Shown piece after piece: positions 10,959 to 22,148 of a stretch of 64,000 nucleotides of DNA. The first letter of the stretch is position 1. Every line of letters begins with the position of its first letter. The notes under the pieces were generated by a model, which saw only the letters and a program-made list of their open reading frames with translations, did not search any database and was not told the DNA's origin. A program made the translations under genes and the position numbers. This stretch comes from Zasmidium citrigriseum (lineage: Eukaryota; Ascomycota; Dothideomycetes; Mycosphaerellales; Mycosphaerellaceae): assembly GCA_002786025.1 (NCBI GenBank), contig NHNW01000004.1:744001-808000 (forward strand). The letters are read 5' to 3'.

Positions 10959-11701
10959 ATGGCATCCAAGCCTGTCTCAAACATCAATGCGCCACTTTCG
11001 TCCGCTGCTGCCACCCGTCCAACTACTTATGCGCCGCCCGGCGACGAGATGCGCTCCCAGTAGGTCGTCTTGATGGAATGGCGCTGGCCGCCGTGATCGA
11101 TTGATGCCTTCCTCTTCGCACCATTCCTCCTCCTCCCGCCACCACCACCACCACCGCGATCACCACCGCGACAGTCACCGCTCGCCGCCCGAATCTGCCA
11201 CGCCCTCGTCCGTCGCCGACAATCGCCTGGGCCTGTCGCAGCAGGACATCGCCACCCTCCGCCAGCACCAGCAGCTCGCCCATGCCCAAGCACGCAGTCC
11301 CGCCGGCTCGCAGGCCAGCAGCCAGGGTCGTCTCCTGCTCGACCCGGGCAGCCTGCAGCTGCTGTCGCGGCACTTTGACAGCGTCATGCAAGCCATCTCG
11401 CAGCGTCTTGAACAGGTGGGGTTCGATCCTCTCATGCAATCAAGCGGATCAATTTCCCTTCTCTATCTAACATAATCATCTCGATACACAGCTCAACCAT
11501 GCGACCGAACGCGCGACACAGGCACAATACGATCGATCCGGCAACGCCATTCAAATGGCCGACAACGAGATCGCACGCTTCCGCAACATCCTTCACCAGA
11601 TCGACGAGTTGGAGACGGAATTTGATAAGATCAAGAGAATTCGAGAAATTGTTCGGGGCTTTCGGGCCCGGGTAGAACATCTAGAGCGTCGAATAGGATA
11701 A
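10959..11701 (+). CDS. CNL1: BLOC-1 subunit Cnl1-like coiled-coil protein
   Basis: Preferred model: exons 10959-11059, 11175-11415 and 11492-11701, 183 residues. The first intron (115 nt) has donor GTAGGT, a long pyrimidine-rich stretch and no AG before its acceptor CGACAG; the second (76 nt) runs from GTGGGG to ACACAG. The head is Ser/Pro-rich. SQGRLLLDPGSLQLLSRHFD is followed by a coiled coil in which ARFRNILHQIDELETEFDKI and IREIVRGFRARVEHLERRI match fungal Cnl1. By family the protein is part of BLOC-1, which acts in endosomal maturation. An alternative start at ATG 11104 would translate the pyrimidine-rich intron as a His/Ser-rich head of 23 residues; I think that less likely. Confidence 0.75.
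11138..11174 (+). repeat. CAC/CAT-rich microsatellite
   Basis: Run of CCACCACCACC-type units inside the proposed first intron of the Cnl1-like gene; if translated it gives a His-rich stretch. Confidence 0.6.
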
Positions 11702-12365
11702 TGTTGAAAAAAGTCAAGAAGCTTTTGCTAAGAGGCTGAGTAGTAGGAGGGAAGTTTGCAAGGACATGGAAATCGGTTGTTACAAGGCGTTTTGGGACAA
11801 AGATTGGGGAGCCTCACGGCGCAAAATATACCCTCTTCGTTTGCGAGTTTTTGGTTAATACAGTCATATCAATCTCCGATACGTAACATCAAGCCTCACA
11901 ACTATCCATCGATGTTACGACCTGAATCCCTTCAAGAAAAGAAGGTTGGCGATTACTATCCTCTTCGCGAGGCTCGGGGCCCGACACGATATGTCAACGT
12001 CAACACGTTCCACATGAACAGGGGAACCACTTCACGCAACTTTTATTGACCGGGATATCAATCACTCTTCACGTTTTCGCCCTGTTTCAAGATCCCCATT
12101 CCCACGCAACGCAGGGAAGAAATGTCTCATGCAATGACTTGCATGATAAGGCTGCATGCTGCTCATAGCGTACCACCGGGGCGGTACCACTTTTCCAATC
12201 CGAAACGCACTGACCTCGTTCCTCGTATTGACCTATTCATTTAGCACACGGCCCGGTGCACGCCTTCTTGCATCGGCCTCTTGGCCTGGTGACGCTGGTG
12301 TCCGTGGACGCCGCGGCCGCTGTGCTGTGCTGGCTATCGGGGCGGGTGTCGAAGGGTTGCCAGGC
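11702..12365. other. Intergenic, no gene seen
   Basis: About 660 bases between the Cnl1-like gene and the 3' end of the broken glutamate decarboxylase copy. A/T-rich 3' flank follows the stop at 11701; nothing else supported. Confidence 0.45.
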
Positions 12366-13190
12366 TTACAGGTCGACTTGGTCGGTGTTCATTGTGTTGT
12401 CTGTTACGGCGATGATGTCGGTGATGAGGCGGTCGAGGAGGTCCATGGCCAGTTTGACAAGCTCGGGATCGAGACGATAGTTAGACTGTTCGCTGACAGG
12501 AAGAATTCTTGCCTCGACTTCGAAGTATCGTGCGAACTTCTCCAAGGCCACTTGATTGGCTTGAATAGCAATTTGCTAGAGGAGATGTCTTGCAAGTTTC
12601 ATTCCCTCACCTGTGCACTTGCTCCCATCAAGATGTTTGGCTTGCTCGTGTTTTTGCCGGCTGCCCGATGCTTCTCTTGCCATCTGCGCTTCACAACAAG
12701 ACCACCGACATGGATTGCCTCAAAAGATCAGGTCGTAGCTGACTCTACGGCCTTCTCTCCCCTTTGCTGTGGAGCAAGTCAAGTCAAGAGAATCGTCATC
12801 AAGTACGATTGCATTACTCACCACATTCCACAGGTGAGCCAGGATAGAGACACATCTCGCATGCATATTCATCATGGCAGGAAATTCATCTGCATCAGAC
12901 ATGGTCTTCGAGAGATTCTCGTTCATGAGATTCTCCACCTCTCTCTCTCCATGTACGTTCCGACGAAGCTCGCCAGGTTCAGGTTTGGCCTTGCGTCCAA
13001 GTCGAGCTCGTCTTTGAGCATCTGATGCACGGCGTCGGCGGGTCTAGAACTTTGAGAGTTCGAACTCGGCTTTGTATCGAGTGCTGTAGGGAGACTGATG
13101 GGAGAAGGCGGAGGCTCGATGGCTGTGGTGAGGATGGTGGTTGAGGCTCGCGATGAGCTCGTCAGGACCGACGTGAGAGGCAAGCGCAAT
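12366..13190 (-). pseudogene. Decayed, truncated glutamate decarboxylase gene
   Basis: Minus-strand blocks follow the order of fungal glutamate decarboxylase (PLP enzyme, glutamate to GABA): [13 protein letters not shown] near 13180, [20 protein letters not shown] at about 13010, [11 protein letters not shown] at 12950, [19 protein letters not shown] to AHLWNV at 12820, a GEKAVESATT block at 12750, KRRWQEKHRAAGKNTSKPNI at 12660, and ALEKFARYFEVEARILPVSE to LDPELVK at about 12455. Lesions: no ATG at the expected start; a frame change between the [14 protein letters not shown] block and the next; two extra bases in the GA tract at 12939-12950; a TGA at 12730-12728 where the family has Gly; an intron acceptor AG changed to AA at 12553-12552; and replacement of everything after LDPELVK (including the PLP-lysine region) by 28 unrelated codons to a stop at 12366. 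It cannot make an active enzyme. Confidence 0.85.
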
Positions 13191-14393
13191 CTTCGTTTCT
13201 CTTCTGTTTCCTGGTGCTCTGAGGTACTAAGAGGAGCTTGAAAGTTCAAGAAACAGCTTTGAGGACTGAGAGGGCAACGGTGAAATCAAAAGTGAAGAAA
13301 AGACTCGCTAAAATCGGGAAACCAACCTATCTTCAGACACATGCCAGACTTCGATCAACGACAGGTCCGCCATATCGACGGAAAGGTAGTGATTGTTCGT
13401 TCAGCGAATGACATGGTGGTTTGGTCGTTCTTAAGCGGCCCGGAAGAGGTCGGCGGACGCATCGTGAGGCATTGATCAAAGCCCTCGTTCACGTTCCAAT
13501 TTAATGGCTGCGGCGAGGTACGCAGATTGATTGTCTTGAATCGTCACAATCCTACGCGTGGGCCAGTGTTCTACGCGTCTCGTCCCTGAATCTTGGACTT
13601 GCATTTCCGGGCTGACCGAGTGCCAGAGAAAGCAATGCTCACACAGCTCTGGCGCGGAGTAATGGGGAGGAAAAGAGAGCATCTGGAGATAGAAGCAGAT
13701 GTACAAGAAGTGTGTAGAGCTCGTCCGAGGAAGATACGCGTTCTTGATTCGTCTTGGCTTGGCAAGGTAGGAAGCACAATTCACCTCGCGGACGAGATGA
13801 CGTTGACCGGCATTAAGCTTTTGCCCCACGTCGGCGGGCCGGAGAGAGTTGGTCTGAGTGTCCGGTCGAAGCGCTTTTCGATCACTTCACCGAAGTGAGC
13901 AAATTGTTCTCATGTCACTCATCAAATTTATCGACAGACGAAAGCGTTGCGCATTGCCTCCATCTTATCGAAAACTCAGGAGATTCCAACTCATCCAGCG
14001 CAAGCATCACAAGGTGAGGAGCTGCTACACTTTGATGGATGTCAGGCAATGCGGAACGAGTTTCAGGAGATCAGTCTCGCGACTCGTTTAAAGCACCTCC
14101 AGGAGCAAGCATGCCGCAGAGCAACAGAGCGCCGTGGCTTCCGGAGGCGTCTTACAATCCTGCGTGCACAAGGGCCTCCATTTCATTCGCACACGCAGTC
14201 GGACACTCGTTGCGCCGACGTCCTTGTTGGAGAGGAGAAAGGGACCAGAGCTCTCTCACACTCTCGTCATCGATTCGCTCAGGCTGACACGCATTGCGTG
14301 CTCCCCTCGTGGTAACTAGGCAGCTCTCTATTACCTCTCTTACCTCTCTCTTCACTCCCATTCATTCTTCCCATACTCATCATTGGGACCGTC
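13191..14393. other. Intergenic, no gene seen
   Basis: About 1.2 kb upstream of the fasciclin gene. Short frames on both strands have no recognisable product. The pyrimidine-rich run just before 14394 is typical of a fungal transcription start region. Confidence 0.45.
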
Positions 14394-15929
14394 ATGAAGT
14401 TTACCAGTGTTTTGCCGCTTGCGGCTCTGACCACAGCCTTCGTGCTGCCTCCTGAGCAGGTTCTCAGCGAGCTCGCCATCGAGGATCATCACGAGCATAC
14501 GAGCGTCATCGAAAGCTGGCTCGATGCCGCTGAAGCCACCACGAACGAGGCCTTCTCGAATCTGAAAGAGCACTATGAAGAGTTGACTGAGACATCCAAG
14601 AAGACTTGGGGCAAGGTTCGTTGCCACGCGAAGAGTGCGGTTGACGATGCCTTTGAGAAGGCCGGTGATGCGGCCAATATGTTCGGAGACAAGATCTCTG
14701 AGGCCGCTGCTGATGCAGAGTCCTGGTTTGAAGACATGGACGTTGACATCGAGGGTGGGCATCACGGTCGTCGCCCTCACAAGCCACCGCACCACCAGAA
14801 GCCCAATGAGACAGTCTTCCAGTTGATTGCCGGTAGTAAATACACTACCAAGCTTGCCAAGTTGGTCTCTGAGTATGATGACCTTGTCGAGGCACTCAAC
14901 AGCACCAAGGCCAACTACACGGTCTTTGCACCAACGGACAAGGTGAGCTCGAGTTATCCATCGTCAGAGGGATTCATACTGATAAATCGCAGGCCTTCGA
15001 AAAGATCCCTGAGAAGGCCCCCAAGCCTACCAAGGAACAACTCAAGGCCATTCTCTCCTACCATGTCATCCCTGACTTCTACCCTGCCGGCCGAGTGTTG
15101 GGCAGCAAGACCGCACCGACGCTTCTCAAGGCAGAGCACCTCAGCTCTGAGCCAGAGCCACAACGCCTGGCCTTCAAGCTTGGCCTCCGTGGACTGACTG
15201 TCAACTTCTACTCCCGAATCATTGCCATCAACATCTTCGGTACCAACGGAGTGATTCACGGTGTGGACAGCTTGATCTTGCCACCTCCAAAGTACGTTTC
15301 CCTCACAGCCTTCTCTCGTCTACGTACTGACCACTACTAGTGCCATCACCATCGTCGACCTCTTCCCGGGAGAGTACAGCACTCTCGAACTAGGCCTGGG
15401 CAAGACTGGATTGCTCGACAAGCTCAACACCACTGACCATGCCGGTGGTACTCTCATGGCACCAAGCAATTGGGCCTTCAAAAAGCTCGGCCCAAAGATC
15501 AACGCCTTCCTCTTCTCTCAGTACGGCACCAAGTACTTGAAGGCCTTGCTCGAGTACCACGTTGTGCCAGCTACCACTCTCTACTCCGACGCCATCTACC
15601 AAGCCAAGAAAGAGGACGTCGACGCCATGAAAGAGCTGCCAAGGAAAGGACTTTTCCACATTGATCTTCCAACCCTCCTCAAGGACCGATCTCTTTCTGT
15701 CGATGTTGGCAGGTACGGTGGCTTCATCAGCATTAAGATCAACGGATTCTCCAGCGTGGCGCAGTCGGATATCGTTGCCCAGGATGGTGTTATTCACGAG
15801 GTCAGCAGTGTCCTCATCCCACCAAAGAAGCTCGGTGGGGCCGAGGAGGAGCAATGGGACGGAGGTGAGATGTCCGTTGAAGAGCTGAAGGAGCGTCTTG
15901 AGCCGTTTATGGCCAAGCATGACCTGTAA
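14394..15929 (+). CDS. Secreted two-domain fasciclin (FAS1) protein
   Basis: Exons 14394-14942, 14993-15291 and 15341-15929 encode 478 residues. The introns are 50 nt (GTGAGC..CGCAG) and 49 nt (GTACGT, branch TACTGAC, TACTAG). Residues 1-20 (MKFTSVLPLAALTTAFVLPP) are a signal peptide. A charged, coiled-coil-like stretch (about 25-125) ends in a His/Pro-rich hinge. Two FAS1 domains follow: the first has NYTVFAPTDKAFEKIPEKA, YHVIPDFYPAGRVLG and GTNGVIHGVDSLILPPP; the second has LMAPSNWAFKKLG, LEYHVVPATTLYSDA and AQDGVIHEVSSVLIPPKK. By family it is a cell-surface or wall adhesion protein. No GPI-anchor signal is present at the C terminus (ends AKHDL), so it is probably secreted or wall-associated without an anchor. 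Confidence 0.9.
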
Positions 15930-17354
15930 AGCGCCCTCGCATGGCATTCGAAGTGAAGCCGCAACACTATCAGCATTATGGACAATCTCGACCGGACCCT
16001 TGTCACCTGGACTAGATAGCTATGTAACCTAACGTGAACATGTACGAATGTGATAGCCCCTCTCGCTTGAGGGGAAAAGCTAGTAGGATCCACATGAAAC
16101 TGCGCATCAATCTCAAATCTCGACTAGCACTTCCTTCATTATTCGCATCCACATGTGAGCCTTGCTCACTTGTTGAGATCTCGCGAAGTCCAAGTGTGGT
16201 AGCTCCACTATGTTCCTACGTGCTTGGCGGAAAGATATTATCCGAAAGAAACGACGATCCCATGATCTAGAAGCCTTGAAGAATCCCAGCCGGCAAATGA
16301 GCTGCGTGAAGAAATGTAACCATCATGTCCACTTCTTGGCCATCACCGGAGCTTGAGCCGATCTCATTTCTGATCTGGGAACAAGTACCTCCGTACCGAA
16401 CCCTCGCCGAGTCATCGTGTGGCGCCAATCTGGCACTAAGATCGGCGCCACACCTTTTCGCTGCCCGTTGCATGACGATCTCGTTTCGGCTCCATCGTCA
16501 TCCACCGACCACTCAAGCGGCATTGTGTGCTGGCAGCTATGGCTGTAGTGCGATGGCTAGATCGCGTCGTCATGGAGCGGGTGTGCGACATTAGGAGGCT
16601 GTGTGACGGCCGCTACCACGGGTGCGCTGCTGCCAGCGACAGGCCACGCGCTGACGATGATGTCGCTGAGGATGGATGGAGCATGGTCAGGCCAGGTCTC
16701 GTGTCATGCGACCCAGAGATTTCGAGATCAAGGTGAGAGACTTTGACTGATGAGAGACTACTGAGATGCTCCGGCCTATGAGGACGAGTTGTCGGAGAGC
16801 GCACGCGTGAAGGGAGCCCACTTGCCGAAGGGCTGGCGGCGCATCGATCTGTGTTCCTTGTCTGCGCGCTCCATGCGAGGCTCCCGATCTCAGGCACACC
16901 TCACATCACAACTGCACGTCCGCCTGCATCGCACCGCTCTGCGCTCGCTTGTTCCGCCGTCTGCTTGGTCTGCCCGCCGTCGTCTGCGCGCCGCCGGTAT
17001 GACACCCACGACAGGACCCCGACACTCGCTATTCCCGATCGTCTCCTTGCGCACAAAACCTCCGACGCGCCTGCATCTGCATCTTCGCGTGCGCTCCTGG
17101 TCTCGTCGTTGCCGAATGTTGGGGATTGCCCTCCTCTGCTAGTCCTGGATCGGCAGAGCTTCTTCCAAACCACCTGCAATTCATCCATCGACCCTCCATC
17201 GACCGCCTGATAGGCTCAGCCTTAGCCTCAACCCACTAATCTCTCGCCTCTTCTGCGACAAAGCGAATCTGCAACCCCGATGTTTGAGTCTCATCCTTGA
17301 TCACTCGCCCTTCGGTGTCTTCTCTCCGTTCCGTCCAATGTGGTCCTTCACGAC
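15930..17354. other. Intergenic, no gene seen
   Basis: About 1.4 kb between the fasciclin and cryptochrome genes. Pyrimidine-rich sequence just before 17355 fits a promoter/leader. No gene, repeat or RNA was recognised. Confidence 0.45.
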
Positions 17355-19352
17355 ATGCCCCAAATGCAGCGAGTTCTGGTCTATCTCCTCCGCCGAGACC
17401 TTCGACTGGCCGACAACCCAATCTTCAATGAGATTTCTCGATTGAATTCGCAATCGCAGAAACCCTTCACCCACGTTCTCCCGGTCTTTGTCTTTCCAGC
17501 CGCCCAGGTGGAAATCTCAGGTTTCCTCACATCCGACAAGGAGAAGTCACCTTACCCAGAAGCACGTGGCAAAGTCGGTGGATTCTGGCGATGTGGCAAG
17601 CTACGGACCAAGTTCTTGGCTGAGAGTGTATGGGATCTGAAGAGCGATCTCGAACGAATTTCCAGTGGACTGGTTATCCGTGTGGGTACTGTTAAGGATG
17701 CTGTTCAATCGATCCTGGAAGGCTTTCGTTCCCAGAAGGATGCTGAGATCCATGGCGTCTGGATGACCAGTGAAGAGGGATGGGAGGAGAAGATCGAAGA
17801 GAGCGACGTTAAGAAGCTAATGCAGGAAGAAGACAAGGATTTCCAACTTTGGACCGATGAGAAGTATTTCATTGATGAGTAAGTCATGACTGCAGAACGC
17901 GAGCCATGCAACGAAAGCTAACTTGTCAAAGTCGAGACCTGCCAATAGATGGCGCCAGAGAACTGTCGGACGTGTTTACGAACTTTAGAAAGACTGTCGA
18001 GCCATTGAGATCTGGTCCTCGCAAAGAGCTTCCAACCCCAAAAAGTCTCCCACCGCTTCCAGATGTGATTCCCGAACAGGCGGCGCCTTTCTCGATTCCC
18101 TCGACGTACGATGAATTGCAGACTGCCTTGTGGAAACCACTCGACAGTGATAAGGCGCTCCCCGAGGCCCCTACCCATCCATCTGGAGCAGAGTCGGCAC
18201 ATCCATTCAGTGGAGGTTCCAAGGCCGGCCACGATCGTGTTCGACATCTCATCGAGTCCGGATCTATGACTTCCTACAAGGACACTCGAAACGGTCTTCT
18301 CGGTCTCGACTTCAGTACGAAGCTTTCCGCCTGGCTGGCATTGGGCTGCATCTCAGCAAGACAAGTCCATTGGAAGTTGATCGATTTTGAAGATGGAAAG
18401 ACAGACGTCGGGAAAGGCGTCGAAGGCTACGGCCAGGGTGAAAACAAGGCGAGTCGATCTCACATGTCGACTGATCTCACATGCTGACCGCAAAATGCAG
18501 GGCACTGCAGGCGTCCGATTCGAATTACTTTGGAGAGACTACATGCGCCTCTGCACCCGCAAGTTCGGCGTGAGGCTCTTCTTCGTGGACGGCTACCGTC
18601 AAGATCCCCAGGCCGCCTCCAAATTCATCAGCTCGCCCTACACCCACTCAACCAACAAGAAAAACATCAAAGGCGTCGACGACGAGAACACCCGAATCAC
18701 GGTCGAACGCTTCCTCACCGGCCGAACAGGCACCGGATTGATAGACGCCTCGCAGCGAGAACTTTTCCTGACTGGCTGGACGTCTAACCGTTCGCGGCAA
18801 AACGTGGCCTCGTATCTGTCAAAGCACCTTGGCATCGATTGGCGCATCGGCGCTGAGTGGTACGAGATGAACCTTATCGACTACGACGTCTCCAGCAATT
18901 GGGGCAATTGGCAGTACGTCGCGGGCGTCGGCAATGACCCGCGGGGGGATGCACGAGTTTTCAACCCTGTTAAACAAGCCGTCGACTACGATACTAATGG
19001 CGAGTACGTTCGGACTTGGGTTCCGGAACTTCGCGATGTCGGTCGGGGCGATTCTTCGACTTCTTCGCAAGGGGATAGTCTGGAATCGCTTATGGGCGTT
19101 TTTCAGGCGTGGCGGATGCCTGCTGAGGAGAAGAAGCGGCTTGGATTGGAAGGGGTCGAGTGGGTCGAGAAGCCGCTCATCCGGATCGACTTCTCTGTCA
19201 ATCGCCGTGGAGGTGGTTCGAGACGAGGCGGTCGCGGTGATAGTGGTGGGTACCGAGGACGTGGAGGGAGAGGACGTGGGCGTGGAAGAGGTGGTGGTGA
19301 TCGTGGGCGAGATGTGAGGAGTGGGCCGATGGAGAAAGCTGGTTGGCAGTGA
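17355..19352 (+). CDS. DASH-type cryptochrome with Arg/Gly-rich tail
   Basis: Exons 17355-17878, 17932-18448 and 18501-19352 encode 630 residues. The first intron is ordinary (GTAAGT, branch GCTAAC). The second fits best with a GC donor (AAG|GCGAGT) and branch CTGACC, giving GENKGTAGVRFELLWRDYMR. The photolyase-like N-terminal domain opens with RVLVYLLRRDLRLADNPIF; the FAD-binding region includes GLLGLDFSTKLSAWLALGC, ELFLTGWTSNRSRQNVASYL and WGNWQYVAGVGNDPRG. After about residue 580 comes a tail of RGG/GRG repeats, as reported for Neurospora CRY-DASH, which suggests RNA binding. By family it binds FAD and a folate and repairs pyrimidine dimers in single-stranded DNA or acts in blue/UV light responses. 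A 17338 ATG in another frame is not used. Confidence 0.92.
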
Positions 19353-19889
19353 TGGGTTGGTCGATCAATGCCGGCTCATCAGCTAAAAGCGGGCTCGATC
19401 CTGAGGGACTGTGGCTAGCTTGGGTGATGTGGTATTCCAGCATCACTCCACTGATAAAAAGAAGATCATGCTCGGGAAATTGACCGGAGCAGGCACTCTA
19501 CCGTCGCTCTAGTGGAGAGCGGATGATTGTAGCTATTGTTCCGGTCAAGCAAAATCAAGTAGTCAGTATTTGCAGTAAGAGATTTAGTAATGTGTAGACA
19601 GAATTTTGGGTACTGAGCGAGCGAACAAAGGTCTGACGTCTCATATCGATTTGAGCAAGTGATGTTTAGATATATAGCCATTCTCTACCCTACTGGGCGG
19701 GCAGTCTTTGCTCGAAGCCTAGCTCGTTGGCTTGGAGTCGGTCACGTTTGAAGAGAGGCGGTATAAAGGCGAATGATTGGTATCCCCTCCTGTTATGGAA
19801 TTCAAACTTTTCAATTCACCCAATGTCGCTGATGTTCGTCGAAGCGTATGCATCATGATCTTACTCGACTCTCCACATCACCGCAATCT
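19353..19889. other. Intergenic, convergent gene ends
   Basis: About 537 bases between the 3' ends of the cryptochrome gene and the minus-strand TPR gene; A/T-rich in the middle, no gene seen. Confidence 0.5.
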
Positions 19890-21590
19890 CTATACACCAT
19901 TCACCTCCCTCCGACAGAAGCAAGACGAAGTCACCCGAACATCAGCATCCGCCGCCATCTCCTCCAGCTCCCTTTTCACCCTCTCCGCCTCATCCTTCTG
20001 CCCAAGCCTCTGCAAGCACTCACACAGCCCATGCAACGCCCAAATATTCTTCGGATGTCTCAGCGCCCTCGGCAACGTATCATCAAGTCCAAGATCAGCC
20101 TTATAAACCGCCAACGCCTCCTTCACATTCCCCTGCTCCAGACTCAGCGCTCCATATGCGTGGCGAGGCGGCTGCATCCATCCCCAAGGTTCATCGTACG
20201 GGAGGTTGTCGCTCAGATCGATGGCTTTGCGGAGGTGTTCGAAGCCGGTTTCGATGTTGCCTTTACGAAATTCGAGTTCGCCGTCGAGCATGGCTTTGGC
20301 GACTGCCAGGATGTCGATGGCGGTGTTGTTGAATAGGGTTCGCGAGGCTGGGACTTTGGAGACTGTGGTTTGGAATTCCTGTCGTTTTGCTTCGGCTTCT
20401 TTCACTTGGCCTGTCACTGCCAATGCTACTGCTTTGCCGTATAATGCCATTGCTGTTGTGACGCAGTAGAGACTTGCGTCTTGGGGCATGGCCAGATCTA
20501 TTAGGTCTTGCCATTTGCCGAATCTGACAAGTACATGTACTCGCAACGAAAGAAAGCTCTCCAGCCAGTCGGCCATCGGTGGAGATTCTATCCTTAGCAA
20601 GTCATCCGGGAGGCACTTCTCTAGCCTGGCAGTCGTATCTATCGCGACCTGGAAGTTTCCCGCAAACATGGCCGCGTACACTCGGAAATGGTAGTTGTGA
20701 GATCGATAGAGCGAGTAGAAGTTCAACGCACCAGCTCGGGACAGATATCGTTCGTCGGCTTCAATCGCAGCTGCGTTCGATTCCATCGCTCGTTTCCAGT
20801 CACCGCATAGAACATCGAGATGCGTTGGCATGTGATGTAAATGGCCAGCATCTGGGACAAGACCTCGTAAACGATCCGCCACGGGTAAGGCCGATTCAGG
20901 ACTTGACGACATCTCCATCAAGTGGATATACAAATGGAGAACACCAGGATGGTCACGACCGCCGGGCATCGATATTGCTGAGTCCAGGATGGATTTCGCC
21001 TCGAGTGTCTTTGCTCCTTTGGCTGGTTCTCCAGTCCGCAAGTCCCAAAGAGCCCAGGGAGTCAATTGCATCAGAGAGTCAGCATACAACGCCGCAACAT
21101 CCAAGTCGTACCCAAACTGTTCATAGACCTGGGACATCGCCCTAGCATAATCCTGATTCCACGACTCACAATCCCCACCATCCTCTCGATACCGAAACTG
21201 TGCAGCCTCAACCAACAACCTCTCAATCGGCGTCACACTAGCATCCTCCCTCTCCGTAATACTCTTCGCCTCAGCAAGCGCATTCCTCGCACGATTTAAA
21301 TTCGCCTTCCGTTCCTGCTCATCGAAAATCTCCCAGGGTTTATTGTAGTTCGGACCAAGAACGTATGCCAAACCCCAGTGTGCCATGCAACAATCTGGGT
21401 CTTCGTCTATGGCTTTCTCGAAACAGTGGATTGCTTCCTCGTGGTTGAAGCCGTAGGACCAGATCAGTCCCCGGTTGAACCAGACTTGGGCGGCGCCATT
21501 GCGGGAGCTGATCGGTCGGCCGTAGTCTCCTAGGTCGTAATAGTCGTCTCCTAGCTGCTTCAGGATTGATTTTTGTCTTCTGTGTGGCAT
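19890..21590 (-). CDS. TPR-repeat protein, function unknown
   Basis: A single intron-free frame of 566 residues from ATG at 21590. Early repeats include AAQVWFNRGLIWSYGFNHEE, followed by IHCFEKAIDEDPDCCMAHWG, the classic helix pair of a tetratricopeptide repeat. Further helical repeats run through the protein, with MPTHLDVLCGDWKRAMESN at the centre and YGALSLEQGNVKEALAVYKA near the end. No signal peptide, membrane segment or catalytic motif is visible. Related large TPR proteins occur in fungi and bacteria without assigned roles; a scaffold or protein-interaction role is the most that can be inferred. The absence of introns in a long gene is compatible with a bacterial-like origin but proves nothing. 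It is divergent from the esterase gene at 22149, with about 560 bases between the starts. Confidence 0.88.
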   Translation of the reverse strand: MPHRRQKSILKQLGDDYYDLGDYGRPISSRNGAAQVWFNRGLIWSYGFNHEEAIHCFEKAIDEDPDCCMAHWGLAYVLGPNYNKPWEIFDEQERKANLNRARNALAEAKSITEREDASVTPIERLLVEAAQFRYREDGGDCESWNQDYARAMSQVYEQFGYDLDVAALYADSLMQLTPWALWDLRTGEPAKGAKTLEAKSILDSAISMPGGRDHPGVLHLYIHLMEMSSSPESALPVADRLRGLVPDAGHLHHMPTHLDVLCGDWKRAMESNAAAIEADERYLSRAGALNFYSLYRSHNYHFRVYAAMFAGNFQVAIDTTARLEKCLPDDLLRIESPPMADWLESFLSLRVHVLVRFGKWQDLIDLAMPQDASLYCVTTAMALYGKAVALAVTGQVKEAEAKRQEFQTTVSKVPASRTLFNNTAIDILAVAKAMLDGELEFRKGNIETGFEHLRKAIDLSDNLPYDEPWGWMQPPRHAYGALSLEQGNVKEALAVYKADLGLDDTLPRALRHPKNIWALHGLCECLQRLGQKDEAERVKRELEEMAADADVRVTSSCFCRREVNGV

Positions 21591-22148
21591 TTTGTAAGAG
21601 AAGCAAGCTGCTTCACCTGTGTTATGTCAATGGCTCATATGTCGGTGAGAGCTCTCCTTTGAGCTGTTCGCAGTCCGAGATCTGGAAGGATACGATGAGA
21701 AGCCAAAATCTCAACACTTTCCTGTGAGGTCAAAAACAATACGATATTGTCAAAGTCATGTGTAGTTCGAAATAAGAGCAAAATAGAAACCTCAAGTCAA
21801 GACACCCATGTTGCCATGCAATGGCAGCTCCACCTTCTCACGCGATCTGAGACCGGCATGCTTGGTCAGGAACCGCGACCAATGGCAGTCATCGAGCAAA
21901 CGCATGCGATTGCATGTGACGGCGACCTTCGAGATGAAAAGTAGGGAGAAGAAAAGTGAGCTGATGTCAGAAGAGCTGGTCACGACATCGGCCAACCTCA
22001 CCCATGCCGATCGGACAGCAATGGCCAAAGAGGGGAAAGAAGGAGCGAGATACAGATTGAGAAGAACTTGCGCCGTCACTCACTCAAACAACAACAACGA
22101 CATCATTGTCGATTCAATCAATCTTCGACAATCGATTGAACAAGAATC
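21591..22148. promoter_or_regulatory. Shared divergent promoter region of TPR and esterase genes
   Basis: The 558 bases separate two divergent start codons, so they must hold both promoters. No specific element could be assigned. Confidence 0.5.

Noticed and set aside
11411..11430. GGTTCGATCC resembling a tRNA B box
   Set aside because: The flanking bases do not form a T stem or a cloverleaf and no A box lies upstream; it is inside an intron of the Cnl1-like gene.
12156..13025. Plus-strand open frame of 289 codons
   Set aside because: It is antisense to the glutamate decarboxylase remnant, whose minus-strand protein blocks are unmistakable; the plus-strand product resembles nothing.
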